From Treponema sp. (GTDB lineage: Bacteria; Spirochaetota; Spirochaetia; Treponematales; Breznakiellaceae): a stretch of DNA of 34,730 nucleotides. The stretch lies in NCBI GenBank assembly GCA_009781475.1, contig WQYB01000022.1:1-34730 (forward strand). The letters are read 5' to 3'. A program made the position numbers and the translations under genes. The notes under the pieces were generated by a model. That model had not been told where the DNA came from and ran no database searches. It was given only the letters and a program-made list of their open reading frames with translations. Shown piece after piece: positions 1-7,309 of this stretch. The number at the start of each line of letters is the position of its first letter. Position 1 is the stretch's first letter.

Positions 1-1
1 C

Positions 2-232
2 TACACAAAATGTAATTCCCTGTTAAAAGACTACTCTGCCGGTGAATATAAAAAGGAATGCCGTTTATTGCTTCTAGCAATAGAAGCTGGTTGTCCGGGA
101 GAAATCGCAAGATCAACAGAGCCAGAAATAACCAAAAATAAATTGTTAAACAGGCTTCACGATGAATATTTAATGGATCTAGCTGCCGCAGAACAAGTTG
201 TAGATTGGTTGTATGAGGTTTATGAAAAATGA
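2..232 (+). CDS. C-terminal end of an unidentified protein (5' truncated by window edge)
   Basis: An open frame enters from the left edge and ends at a TGA (230-232) that overlaps the ATG of the next gene as ATGA, so the two are translationally coupled. The 76 visible residues are a compact helical tail: a stretch rich in Leu, Ala and Glu (LLLLAIEAGCPGEIA), then a segment ending AAEQVVDWLYEVYEK. The layout (helix, acidic linker, LxxxY, then a Trp-containing last helix) recalls the small C-terminal domain found on many bacterial regulatory or zinc-ribbon proteins with an LxxDYGLxxELAxWAVxxW pattern. That resemblance is from memory and weak. It lies directly upstream of the FtsK/WXG100-like genes, so it may be a regulatory component of that system. 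Function unknown. Confidence 0.6.
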   Translation, partial: YTKCNSLLKDYSAGEYKKECRLLLLAIEAGCPGEIARSTEPEITKNKLLNRLHDEYLMDLAAAEQVVDWLYEVYEK

Positions 233-426
233 TTGAACGATCTAATATTGAAAAAACTTTACTTGATTCTATTAAAATAAATGGAAAAACAAAGCATTTT
301 ACTCAAGAAGAGATAATAAAAACAGCAAAAAGATACTCTAAATTTTCTGAGGAAAGTGAGATGAAAGAGCGGCTTCGTAGAACGAAAGCATTAAATGAAT
401 CTTCTCGTATATATTTTTTATTTTAA
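229..426 (+). CDS. Small hypothetical protein in the type VII-like operon (65 aa)
   Basis: The start ATG overlaps the stop of the preceding frame (ATGA), with GAGG about 10 bases upstream, which supports coupled translation. The 65-residue product is basic and mostly helical, with many Lys, Glu and Arg residues. It has no signal peptide, membrane segment or recognisable motif, and ends in the hydrophobic run IYFLF. It sits 23 bases upstream of the FtsK-like ATPase gene and is probably co-transcribed with it. I do not recognise the family. The overlap and the same-strand context are the reasons to believe it is real rather than a chance frame. Confidence 0.5.
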   Translation: MIERSNIEKTLLDSIKINGKTKHFTQEEIIKTAKRYSKFSEESEMKERLRRTKALNESSRIYFLF

Positions 427-449
427 CAATTATTTTCTGGAGGCTTTTA

Positions 450-3400
450 ATGAAATGTCCATATTGCAGCTTAGAAATAAGCGGAAATTTTTCAACTTGC
501 CCTAAATGCGCTAGAAAGGTCTCTAAAACATCCCAAGTTGTTCAGCCAATACCCCCCAGTCCGCCGCAAACTCCAAACTCAAAAAACGCAAACCCGATTC
601 CTCAGCAAAAATTCTCTGTTTGTCCTAATCCAAAATGCGGTTTAACTATGAATGGTATTGTTTCTAAATGCCCTAAATGTCTAACAAGGATAACCAATAA
701 TCCTGTTTCGATACCCACGCCTGATGTAAATAAAACACCTGAAAACTCTCCAAAACCCGCAACTCCTACCCTTCCTCAAACAAATGTGTCATTAAAACCA
801 TTAACATGGGATAAAAACAAAACAGCGACTGATAATTTTTTAAGTGAAATAAATTCAATTTATAATACATTCGAAAATGTCATCATGCGAAACGATCAAA
901 TTAATAATGAAATTACAACTGTACAAGATAAAGTTCAATTGCAATATAGGCAAAAATTATCAGATATCGAAAATGAAAGAAATAAAGCGAAATTCGAAGC
1001 AGAAGTAAAAAATGACAGTTCAAAGAAAAATACGGATACTTGTTTATCTAATTTAAATAATATTGAACAAAACATTCAGCTAAGTTTAAAAAATGGATAT
1101 AAAAGAAAAAACACATATCAGCCTATAGAACCGGATTTTACACAACTTAACAAACTGTTAAATCAGGTAAATAAACCAGGTTCACAAGTTCTTGGATTTC
1201 TTTATTTAATACCTGTTATTGGTTTTATTCTTCAAGGTGTTATTAGATTACTTCTTACTTTTTATACAGGTAAACTCAGAAATGATCTTATGGATAAAAT
1301 TGAATCTGCAAAAGTTTATTACAATTTTATAGCAAATAATGCTCATAATGAGTATTCAAATATTCTAAGCAAAATAGAAAAAGATTTTTTCAACGCTAAA
1401 TCCGAAATAGATAAAAAACTTCCCGGATTTATGCAAATAATCGAAAATGAAAAGAATGCCAGAACAACCGCTTTTGAAAACGAATTTAAAACAAAAGGAG
1501 AAAAAGCGTTTTTTCAGAATTTTAATGAAAAATATAATTCAATACTTGATGATTTGGGTGGAACAGAAAGCGTATGGTCATCTGATTATAAAGCTGAAAA
1601 TAATCATCCCGATGAAATATTAATTGGTAAGATGGCAGTAATGCTAAAATTACCAGATGCTGTAAGCCTACAATTATTACAAAATATTCCATCAAATATC
1701 TGCACAGGTTCGTTTTTAAAGTTTCCTTTTACAATGACAATGGAAAAACCAATTAACTTAATAATTGATTATGAAAAATCTTATAAGGACAAGGTAATGT
1801 CCGGCGTTCAGTCAATTATTATGAAGCTGCTTTGTTTTATGCCGCCTTTTACTTTTAAAATTACATATATTGATCCAATTGACAGAGGTACAAATCTTGG
1901 TTTGCTTCAGGAGCTATCTGATATAACCAGCTTTGATGTTTGTAAAAAAGTCTGCGCTACAAAAGAAGATATACAAAGAAGATTAAAAGAACTGGAAATT
2001 TTTGTAGATAATACAACAAAAACCATAGCAGGGTTTGATTCTGTATATAGTTATAACGCACAAACAAATAATAAAATCGAATATCATTTTATTATTATTA
2101 ATGATTTCCCGGAAAATATCGCCGGTTATTCAATGGATTCGCTTGATGTTCTTTTAAAAAATTCTCATAAATGCGGTATTTCCATTATATTTACTACAAG
2201 TAACGGAACGTCAAAGTTTCCGGCAGAAGCCTTACAGAATTTTACTTTAATTAATTTTCATGAAAAGAAAAAAGAGATTAAATATGAAGATAAATCCTAT
2301 TTATTTACGTTCGATGATTTAACAAATAACTGTGAAAATTTTATTAAAAAAATCCAAAAATTTTATAACGATGGCATTAAAGTAGATAACAGTTTTGCAA
2401 AGTATTTTAAAATTTCAGAAGATACATCCCCGCAATTTGATGATTCTACAAAAAAAATGCTTATACCCTTTGCTGTAGATTCTCAAGAAAATGTTATTGA
2501 ACTTGAACTTGGAAGCCCTCTAACCACACACGCTTTTCTTTCAGGTACTTCAGGTTCGGGAAAGTCTACAACTTTGCATATTTTGATCATGTCAATAATA
2601 ATGAAATATCACCCTGATGATGTTCAGTTATGGCTTGTAGATTACAAGAGGGTCGAATTTGCAGAATATATAGAAAATACGCCGCCTCATGTAAAACTTA
2701 TTTGTCTTGAAGAAAGCAAAGATTTTTCTTACAGCTTACTTGATAAGATCTATGAAGAAAGACTTGAAAGGGGAAGACTATTTGAAAAAACAGGTGTAAA
2801 AGATATTGCCGGTTACAGAAAAACCGGAAAAAATATATCCCGTATAATTATTATAATTGATGAATTTCATGTAATGACTCAGGCTGTTCAACATGAATAT
2901 GAATACAAGCAAAAACTGGAAAATATTCTTTCTGAATGTAGATCATTCGGTATATCATGTTTTTTCAGCGATCAATCGTTTAGTAAAATAGGCAGCGGAC
3001 TTACAGAAAAGGGAATTGATCAAATTAATATACGATTAGCAATGTATAATAAAAATCCGCAGGAAATAAAAGATACGCTTGCGCTGGATTCTAATGATTA
3101 TACTGACGATTTAAAAAGAAAGATGACTAGAATGGTTGTCGGCGATGTAATGCTTAAAAGAATGATAGAAAACACATCCGGAGAAGTTCATCCTTTTACA
3201 GATAAATTTAAATCAATATATATAAAAGATGAACGAAAAGCTGTTATAGAATGGGTAACAAAAGCTACAGGTAAACCAACAGAAAAACCAATTATAGTGG
3301 ATAATAAACACAGAAGTTCCTATGATCAGGAAATTATTAATAATTACGAACAAAAAATGAATCTAACAGAAAAACAAATTCCAATGCATATAGGAACTCC

Positions 3401-4232
3401 GGTAAATTTAAATCCATGTTTTTATTTTAACCTGAATGACCGGCAAAGAGATGAAAACATTATGGTTATTGGAGCTAATGATGAGTTCCGCGCTTCTGTT
3501 ATATATTGGTCAATTTCCAGTTTTAAAAGACAAAATGATTGTAAGATATATATATTCGCAGATAATGATGATTCACTTTTTTCTCAATATAAAAATAAAA
3601 TTTTATCTTTAATTGATAATAATTGTTTCTTAACAACAGATATTAGTGAAATATGTAATGTTATAAGTGATCTAAGCGAAAAACTTAAACCGGATAATAA
3701 AAAAACCTTTATTGTATGGATTGGGTTAGAAAATATCGCTCAGGAATTTAATGATTTACCTGAAAAATCAAACTTAAACACTAGAGAAATAAATCATTTT
3801 ATTCCAATTGTAAAAAAAGATTCTTCTGCTGTAGATGATTTACTTTCTGATATAAGTACAAGACTTGGAGGAGTTATGGGTTCTGAGTACCAACCAGCAC
3901 CCTCTCCTAAAAATGAACCTGCATCCCTGCCTGTCAGTAATATTACACAGGAAAAAGCCGGCTATAATGCTGGTTCCGATATTAAAGAAATAATCGAAAG
4001 CGGTTCTAAGTTCAGCATTTTTACTCTTGTAACATATTCATCCTACAAATCATTAAGAGACACCGCATTTGTAAAACCTGATTATTTTGAGCATAAAATT
4101 GCTTTTAAAATGAGTAAAGAAGAATGCAGCAATTTTTTATCCCGATCATCCTACAATTCAGGTATTGATAATATTACAGCGGTATATTATGATGGTAATA
4201 ATACAAGAACTTTTAGACCATATTTAACATAG
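450..4232 (+). CDS. Membrane-anchored FtsK/SpoIIIE-type (EccC-like) ATPase with N-terminal zinc ribbons
   Basis: Predicted motor of a type VII-like export system. The start ATG has GGAGG seven bases upstream. Two CxxC...CPKC zinc ribbons lie near residues 3-21 and 58-77, followed by a Pro-rich linker to about 110 and a coiled coil (about 130-235). A hydrophobic segment (about 247-270) should anchor it in the inner membrane. A first FtsK-like module (about 400-630) has the family's YIDP and NDFPEN segments but no P-loop. The central module is complete: Walker A GTSGSGKST at 699-707 and Walker B IIIIIDEFH with D804/E805. A third module has a collapsed P-loop (GANDEFRAS, near 1008) without the Lys. 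The layout matches zinc-ribbon FtsK proteins encoded beside WXG100 genes, and the next two genes (10 and 23 bases apart) encode WXG100-like proteins. The call as a secretion ATPase is inference; DNA translocation is the alternative. Confidence 0.85.
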   Translation: MKCPYCSLEISGNFSTCPKCARKVSKTSQVVQPIPPSPPQTPNSKNANPIPQQKFSVCPNPKCGLTMNGIVSKCPKCLTRITNNPVSIPTPDVNKTPENSPKPATPTLPQTNVSLKPLTWDKNKTATDNFLSEINSIYNTFENVIMRNDQINNEITTVQDKVQLQYRQKLSDIENERNKAKFEAEVKNDSSKKNTDTCLSNLNNIEQNIQLSLKNGYKRKNTYQPIEPDFTQLNKLLNQVNKPGSQVLGFLYLIPVIGFILQGVIRLLLTFYTGKLRNDLMDKIESAKVYYNFIANNAHNEYSNILSKIEKDFFNAKSEIDKKLPGFMQIIENEKNARTTAFENEFKTKGEKAFFQNFNEKYNSILDDLGGTESVWSSDYKAENNHPDEILIGKMAVMLKLPDAVSLQLLQNIPSNICTGSFLKFPFTMTMEKPINLIIDYEKSYKDKVMSGVQSIIMKLLCFMPPFTFKITYIDPIDRGTNLGLLQELSDITSFDVCKKVCATKEDIQRRLKELEIFVDNTTKTIAGFDSVYSYNAQTNNKIEYHFIIINDFPENIAGYSMDSLDVLLKNSHKCGISIIFTTSNGTSKFPAEALQNFTLINFHEKKKEIKYEDKSYLFTFDDLTNNCENFIKKIQKFYNDGIKVDNSFAKYFKISEDTSPQFDDSTKKMLIPFAVDSQENVIELELGSPLTTHAFLSGTSGSGKSTTLHILIMSIIMKYHPDDVQLWLVDYKRVEFAEYIENTPPHVKLICLEESKDFSYSLLDKIYEERLERGRLFEKTGVKDIAGYRKTGKNISRIIIIIDEFHVMTQAVQHEYEYKQKLENILSECRSFGISCFFSDQSFSKIGSGLTEKGIDQINIRLAMYNKNPQEIKDTLALDSNDYTDDLKRKMTRMVVGDVMLKRMIENTSGEVHPFTDKFKSIYIKDERKAVIEWVTKATGKPTEKPIIVDNKHRSSYDQEIINNYEQKMNLTEKQIPMHIGTPVNLNPCFYFNLNDRQRDENIMVIGANDEFRASVIYWSISSFKRQNDCKIYIFADNDDSLFSQYKNKILSLIDNNCFLTTDISEICNVISDLSEKLKPDNKKTFIVWIGLENIAQEFNDLPEKSNLNTREINHFIPIVKKDSSAVDDLLSDISTRLGGVMGSEYQPAPSPKNEPASLPVSNITQEKAGYNAGSDIKEIIESGSKFSIFTLVTYSSYKSLRDTAFVKPDYFEHKIAFKMSKEECSNFLSRSSYNSGIDNITAVYYDGNNTRTFRPYLT

Positions 4233-4242
4233 GAGGTTTATT

Positions 4243-4527
4243 ATGGGAATGATAGACAGAGATCCTCATGAAATGATTAATTTTGCAAATAAAATTGATC
4301 TTTATGCGGATAATATGAGGCTTATTTGCGGACAGTTATTAAATTATATGGGAGATGCAAAGCCTTTCATGAGAGATAATGCTTCCAAACAGGCTTTTAT
4401 GAAGATTGAAGAATTCAGAGAAAACTTACTTCGCAGTCTACCTGAAGCATTGAATGCAGCTGATAAATTAAGAACAGCTGCCGCACCTTTAAAAAGAGCA
4501 ATTGAAATTGGCAATAGCATAAGATAG
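4243..4527 (+). CDS. WXG100-like small helical protein 1 (94 aa)
   Basis: The 94-residue product has the length and two-helix pattern of WXG100/ESAT-6 family proteins: DPHEMINFANKI at the N-terminus, a long first helix, a turn near YMGDAKPF (about 40-47) where the family usually has WxG, then a second helix with the FxxxxEF pattern and a Leu/Ala-rich end. The Trp is replaced by Tyr-Met, so the classic motif is not intact. There is no signal peptide. A strong site (AGGAGG) precedes the ATG, and the gene lies 10 bases after the FtsK-like ATPase. Such proteins are usually secreted dimers or chaperone-like partners of the exported effector. The fold call rests on length, helical pattern and context. 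Confidence 0.7.
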   Translation: MGMIDRDPHEMINFANKIDLYADNMRLICGQLLNYMGDAKPFMRDNASKQAFMKIEEFRENLLRSLPEALNAADKLRTAAAPLKRAIEIGNSIR

Positions 4528-4550
4528 CTAAATATTAGGAGGATAAAATT

Positions 4551-4838
4551 ATGCATGGAGTTTCACAAATAACATCAGACCCGATTCAAATTGGGAATTT
4601 GGTTACTATGATACAAAATAATTTAAAACAAATTGAAAATTGCAATACAGAACTAAAAGAAAATTTACTCAATCTTAGAACATCATTTCAAGACGAAGGT
4701 TTTGTAATAATTCAAAATCATATTGCCAAAACAAGACAGCAAATAGATGAATCAGTTCCGCATTTTAGTACAGTTCTTAATAAAATGCTTGAATACGCAG
4801 AAGAATTAAAGATCTCCGGAAAAGCAATTTCTGGATAA
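4551..4838 (+). CDS. WXG100-like small helical protein 2 (95 aa)
   Basis: This second small protein is nearly the same size as the preceding one and equally helical. The segment SFQDEGFVIIQNHI (about 49-62) sits where WXG100 proteins have W-x-D/G followed by an aromatic residue, with Phe in place of Trp. Helices on both sides carry regular hydrophobic spacing (LVTMIQNNLKQIENC and VLNKMLEYAEELK). There is no signal peptide or membrane segment. AGGAGG lies 9 bases before the ATG and the gene is 23 bases downstream of its partner. An adjacent pair of such genes is typical of heterodimers (as EsxA/EsxB), so a complex between the two products is a reasonable inference. Confidence 0.7.
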   Translation: MHGVSQITSDPIQIGNLVTMIQNNLKQIENCNTELKENLLNLRTSFQDEGFVIIQNHIAKTRQQIDESVPHFSTVLNKMLEYAEELKISGKAISG

Positions 4839-4859
4839 AACAGATAATACCATTAATCT

Positions 4860-5960
4860 ATGAGTGCTGCTGTTAAAGCCGACCCTGACAAACTTGATAT
4901 ATTCAAGGAAGCAATCTCCAGAACTCCTGGTATGCTTGAAAATATCTTTAGCGAAAACAGAGAGCTTATAACAAAAACAAATCATCGCATAGACAGAACT
5001 ATTGATTCATTAAACAGAAAAAGATCAGCCGCAGAAAATGAACTCAGACAAGCTGAAGCAGCTTTGGCATCGGCACAGGTTGCAAACGCAGCAAATGCCT
5101 TTTTAGGTACACCACCGATACCGCTTGAACCGTATTACGCAAGAATTAACGCAGCTCAAGCCAGAATAAATACATTAAATCAAGCAATAAATGAAATAAG
5201 AAGACTTAAAGATGATTACCGTTCAAACACAGAACAATACACACGTGAAGAACAAATACAATCTCAGAATTACAATGAATTATTAAATAAAGGCTGTTCT
5301 ATTGTTGAGCAGTATTCAATGCTTGTTCGCGAGTCAATCGGTGTTATTTCTACAGATTCTCCTGGAAGTTTAAGTGAAGCTATTTTGAATCAGAATATTT
5401 TACCCAATATTAAACCTAATATTAATTGGAATGATCCAAAAAGTTTAATAACAGAAAGTTTTACTGTCCGTGAAGCAACTTTATTACGTCTATGGACTAA
5501 AAATGAAAAAAAGGATATTTACCATATTCCTAATGCTAGTGAAATAGAAGAAATAAAAAAAATGGCTAATGCTATCCAGATTATAAGAGATACTTATGGT
5601 AGATCAATGAATGTAACATCTTGGTATAGACCAAAAGAAGTTAATCTGGGCACTCTAGATTCAACAGGAAATATTGTAAGTTATTCAAATTCAAATTATA
5701 ATAAAAAAAATTTTGACAGTGCAGTTAAAGGTGTTGGCGGACATCATACTACGGGTCTGGCTGTAGATATTGCGTACAATGAATCATTAGAAAAACATTT
5801 GAAAAAACCTGAAATATTAAAATTACTGGAAAAAAATAGTATATGGGTTCAAAATATTGATCAAACAAAAGGAAAAGGATATATTCATTTTGATTTAGGT
5901 ACAAGATTAGATAATGATGAAAATATTAGACATGGAGGTTTTTTTAATGGAAAAAAATAA
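4860..5960 (+). CDS. Coiled-coil protein with C-terminal M15-type peptidase domain; candidate type VII-like effector
   Basis: The N-terminal part (about 1-170) opens with ADPDKLDIFKEAI, like WXG/LXG-type targeting domains, and continues as long helices (residues 45-75 and 100-165) with an Ala/Pro-rich break near 82-92. The C-terminal part (about 185-366) is a D,D-peptidase/endolysin-like M15 domain: VTSWYRP near residue 256, HxxGxAxD at H296-D303, and IHFD with H343. These give the expected His, Asp and His zinc ligands. The family cleaves peptidoglycan stem peptides. There is no signal peptide, so export through the neighbouring ATPase is the simplest explanation. The gene follows the two WXG100-like genes by 21 bases with no clear Shine-Dalgarno. 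It could be an anti-bacterial effector or a wall-remodelling enzyme that makes room for the secretion apparatus. Confidence 0.75.
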   Translation: MSAAVKADPDKLDIFKEAISRTPGMLENIFSENRELITKTNHRIDRTIDSLNRKRSAAENELRQAEAALASAQVANAANAFLGTPPIPLEPYYARINAAQARINTLNQAINEIRRLKDDYRSNTEQYTREEQIQSQNYNELLNKGCSIVEQYSMLVRESIGVISTDSPGSLSEAILNQNILPNIKPNINWNDPKSLITESFTVREATLLRLWTKNEKKDIYHIPNASEIEEIKKMANAIQIIRDTYGRSMNVTSWYRPKEVNLGTLDSTGNIVSYSNSNYNKKNFDSAVKGVGGHHTTGLAVDIAYNESLEKHLKKPEILKLLEKNSIWVQNIDQTKGKGYIHFDLGTRLDNDENIRHGGFFNGKK

Positions 5961-6018
5961 TTTAACTATGTCATTAAAAATATTCTTTAAACAACCGGAG
6001 AAAACAATTAAAGTATGA
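5947..6018 (+). CDS. Tiny ORF (23 aa) bridging the peptidase gene and the next small gene
   Basis: An ATG at 5947 has a strong GGAGGT site 7 bases upstream, inside the 3' end of the peptidase gene. The frame ends at a TGA (6016-6018) that overlaps the ATG of the next gene as ATGA. The 23 residues are basic and contain no known motif. The strong ribosome site and the double overlap suggest that ribosomes do enter here. The likeliest role is to deliver ribosomes to the following gene by coupling, since that gene has no site of its own. It could also be the start of a longer ancestral reading frame lost by a frameshift. Confidence 0.35.
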   Translation: MEKNNLTMSLKIFFKQPEKTIKV

Positions 6019-6221
6019 AATTTAACCCCGTAATCAACCATAACCAATCCGCATGGCGAGATGTCTCTGTTACCTGGAGCGATGATGTTTCCCAAAGATT
6101 CTATTCATCTGTATTGATGGAATTGGAAAATACATTAAACTCACTTAACAGAGCTTCTGAAAGGCTGGAATCTGAAACCAATAATGTAAACAGCAGGCTC
6201 AGCAGATTGGAGAATATTTGA
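6015..6221 (+). CDS. Small WXG-like helical protein at the end of the type VII-like operon (68 aa)
   Basis: The 68-residue product opens with NHNQSAWRDVSVTWSDDVSQ and continues as one long amphipathic helix (VLMELENTLNSLNRASERLE and on). The W-S-D-D-x-x-x-x-F pattern resembles the W-x-D/G turn and the following helix of WXG100 proteins, but with only one long helix after it, as if it were half a WXG100 hairpin. There is no signal peptide. Its ATG overlaps the stop of a 23-codon ORF, and it is the last + gene before a convergent nuclease gene. It may be a partner or chaperone of the exported proteins. The family assignment is tentative. Confidence 0.55.
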   Translation: MKFNPVINHNQSAWRDVSVTWSDDVSQRFYSSVLMELENTLNSLNRASERLESETNNVNSRLSRLENI

Positions 6222-6229
6222 TTTTCTAT

Positions 6230-6288
6230 AATCTGCGTTAATCCGCTAAATCTGTGAAAATCCGCGTTTCATGTTAACTAAGTTAACA
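6230..6288. repeat. ATCTGCG/ATCCGC-type repeat remnant followed by a perfect hairpin
   Basis: Between two convergent genes there is a run of related units (CTGCGTTAATCCGC, then AATCTGTGAAAATCCGCG), the look of a dispersed intergenic repeat. It is followed by the perfect inverted repeat TGTTAAC-TAA-GTTAACA at 6272-6288. The hairpin has no T-tract, so it is not a canonical Rho-independent terminator, although its position between convergent genes suits transcription ending. Confidence 0.5.
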
Positions 6289-6299
6289 GCTTCCAACCA

Positions 6300-7139
6300 T
6301 TACTGCCGTTTTTCCAGTTCAGCCTTCAAACGAGCAATTTCAGTATCCTTACTAGCAATTTTTACATAATTATCCGCAATTTCGGCTTTCTGCTCAGCAA
6401 CAACTGACTTCCATTTTTTGCGTTCCCGTTTTTCACCTTTTTGCTCCGCATAGTACAAAGCTGTGGCTTCATCATGGCGGGCTTTTTCCCAAAGACGTTC
6501 TCTTTCACGGAATTCCGAATCAGCTGTTATACTATAATAAGCATCTATCGCCTGGTTCATAACGGGTATCTCCAAATCTTCAATTTTTCTTAACTCTTCC
6601 ATTGTTTCTGCTTTAAACAACGCTAACCATAATAATAACATATTTTCCGTGTTTATGTTAACTGGAATCTTTTTTAATTCAAAGAAATGAAAACTCATCT
6701 TGTCAGACAAAAGTTCATGGCGGTTTATTTCCAAAGGCTGAAACTCCGAATGAAATTCTTTACATTTGAACAGATTAAAGTGTATCAAACTGATATTAAT
6801 CACACGCGGTAAATTACTGTAATTTTTACCTGAAGGAAGTGCCGAAGAATACTCCCTTGCCCAGTTAAATAACACACGCTCCGGAAAGCTGCCTTTATTC
6901 CTGACCTGGATTTCCAGATTAACCCGCTGTCCGTTAATATCCATAAGAATATCTAATTTACAGAATTTATCTCCCAGATTCTCAGGCGGCATATCGGGGT
7001 TTGTAATAACAAATTTTCCGATACTTTCAAGTTTGATTCCCAATAATTCACAGACAAGCAGTTTTAGTAAATCCGGGTTTTTTACGAACATCATTTTGAA
7101 AAGAATGTCTGTTTTAAAAGTGTATTCAAGTTTTGTCAT
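6300..7139 (-). CDS. Rpn-family PD-(D/E)XK nuclease / putative transposase
   Basis: Member of the Rpn/PDDEXK_2 group, whose E. coli relatives are DNases that promote RecA-independent recombination. The N-terminus has the family opening (FKTDILFKMMF, then LLKLLVCELLG). The nuclease core is visible as LDILMD with D63 and VNLEIQV with E76/Q78, the usual D...ExQ arrangement. The C-terminal 60 residues are a charged coiled coil (QKAEIADNYVKIASKDTEI and on), a part that varies rapidly among copies. GGGAG lies just upstream of the ATG. These genes are usually multicopy in Treponema-like genomes. This copy appears full length at 279 residues, with no frameshift. Its position at the end of the type VII-like operon may mark an accessory-region boundary. 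Confidence 0.85.
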   Translation of the reverse strand: MTKLEYTFKTDILFKMMFVKNPDLLKLLVCELLGIKLESIGKFVITNPDMPPENLGDKFCKLDILMDINGQRVNLEIQVRNKGSFPERVLFNWAREYSSALPSGKNYSNLPRVINISLIHFNLFKCKEFHSEFQPLEINRHELLSDKMSFHFFELKKIPVNINTENMLLLWLALFKAETMEELRKIEDLEIPVMNQAIDAYYSITADSEFRERERLWEKARHDEATALYYAEQKGEKRERKKWKSVVAEQKAEIADNYVKIASKDTEIARLKAELEKRQ

Positions 7140-7162
7140 GTCTCCCTCACTCTAAAAAGATT

Positions 7163-7182
7163 AAATCCGCACAAGCAGATTT
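7163..7182 (-). other. Hairpin in the leader of the nuclease gene
   Basis: Read on the minus strand this is AAATCTGC-TTGT-GCGGATTT, an 8-bp stem with one G-U pair and a 4-base loop. It ends about 23 bases before the ATG of the Rpn-type nuclease. The sequence resembles the ATCTGCG-type repeat at 6230-6266, so it may be a repeat remnant rather than a regulatory stem. Confidence 0.35.
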
Positions 7183-7226
7183 ACCTCTATATGGGTGCGA
7201 AGGTGCTGTTTTGCATGACCGAATTT

Positions 7227-7245
7227 GAAAATTTTATAAATTTTC
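7227..7245. repeat. Perfect AT-rich inverted repeat in a divergent intergenic region
   Basis: GAAAATTT-TAT-AAATTTTC forms a perfect 8-bp stem in the 170-base gap between the divergent Rpn nuclease and FliL-like genes. It could be an operator site, since it lies upstream of both genes. It has no GC clamp and no T-tract, so a terminator is unlikely. Confidence 0.4.
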
Positions 7246-7273
7246 CTATTTATCCATGTGTATTCAATTACTC

Positions 7274-7302
7274 GTGACATAATCTTCAAAATGGTCTACT
7301 AT
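7274..7302 (+). promoter_or_regulatory. Promoter of the FliL-like gene (leaderless arrangement)
   Basis: GTGACA (7274-7279, five of six matches to TTGACA), a 17-base spacer and TACTAT (7297-7302) lie immediately before the GTG start at 7310. The expected transcription start falls at or next to the start codon, and no Shine-Dalgarno is present. Confidence 0.55.
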
Positions 7303-7309
7303 TAAATCT

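Noticed and set aside
4344-4556. Antisense frame opposite the first WXG100-like gene (possible antitoxin)
   Set aside because: Has membrane-like composition only because of the complementary helical gene; no start signals, and the + strand gene has a strong ribosome site.
6272-6288. Rho-independent terminator at the TGTTAAC/GTTAACA hairpin
   Set aside because: The stem is AT-rich and no T-tract follows on either strand.
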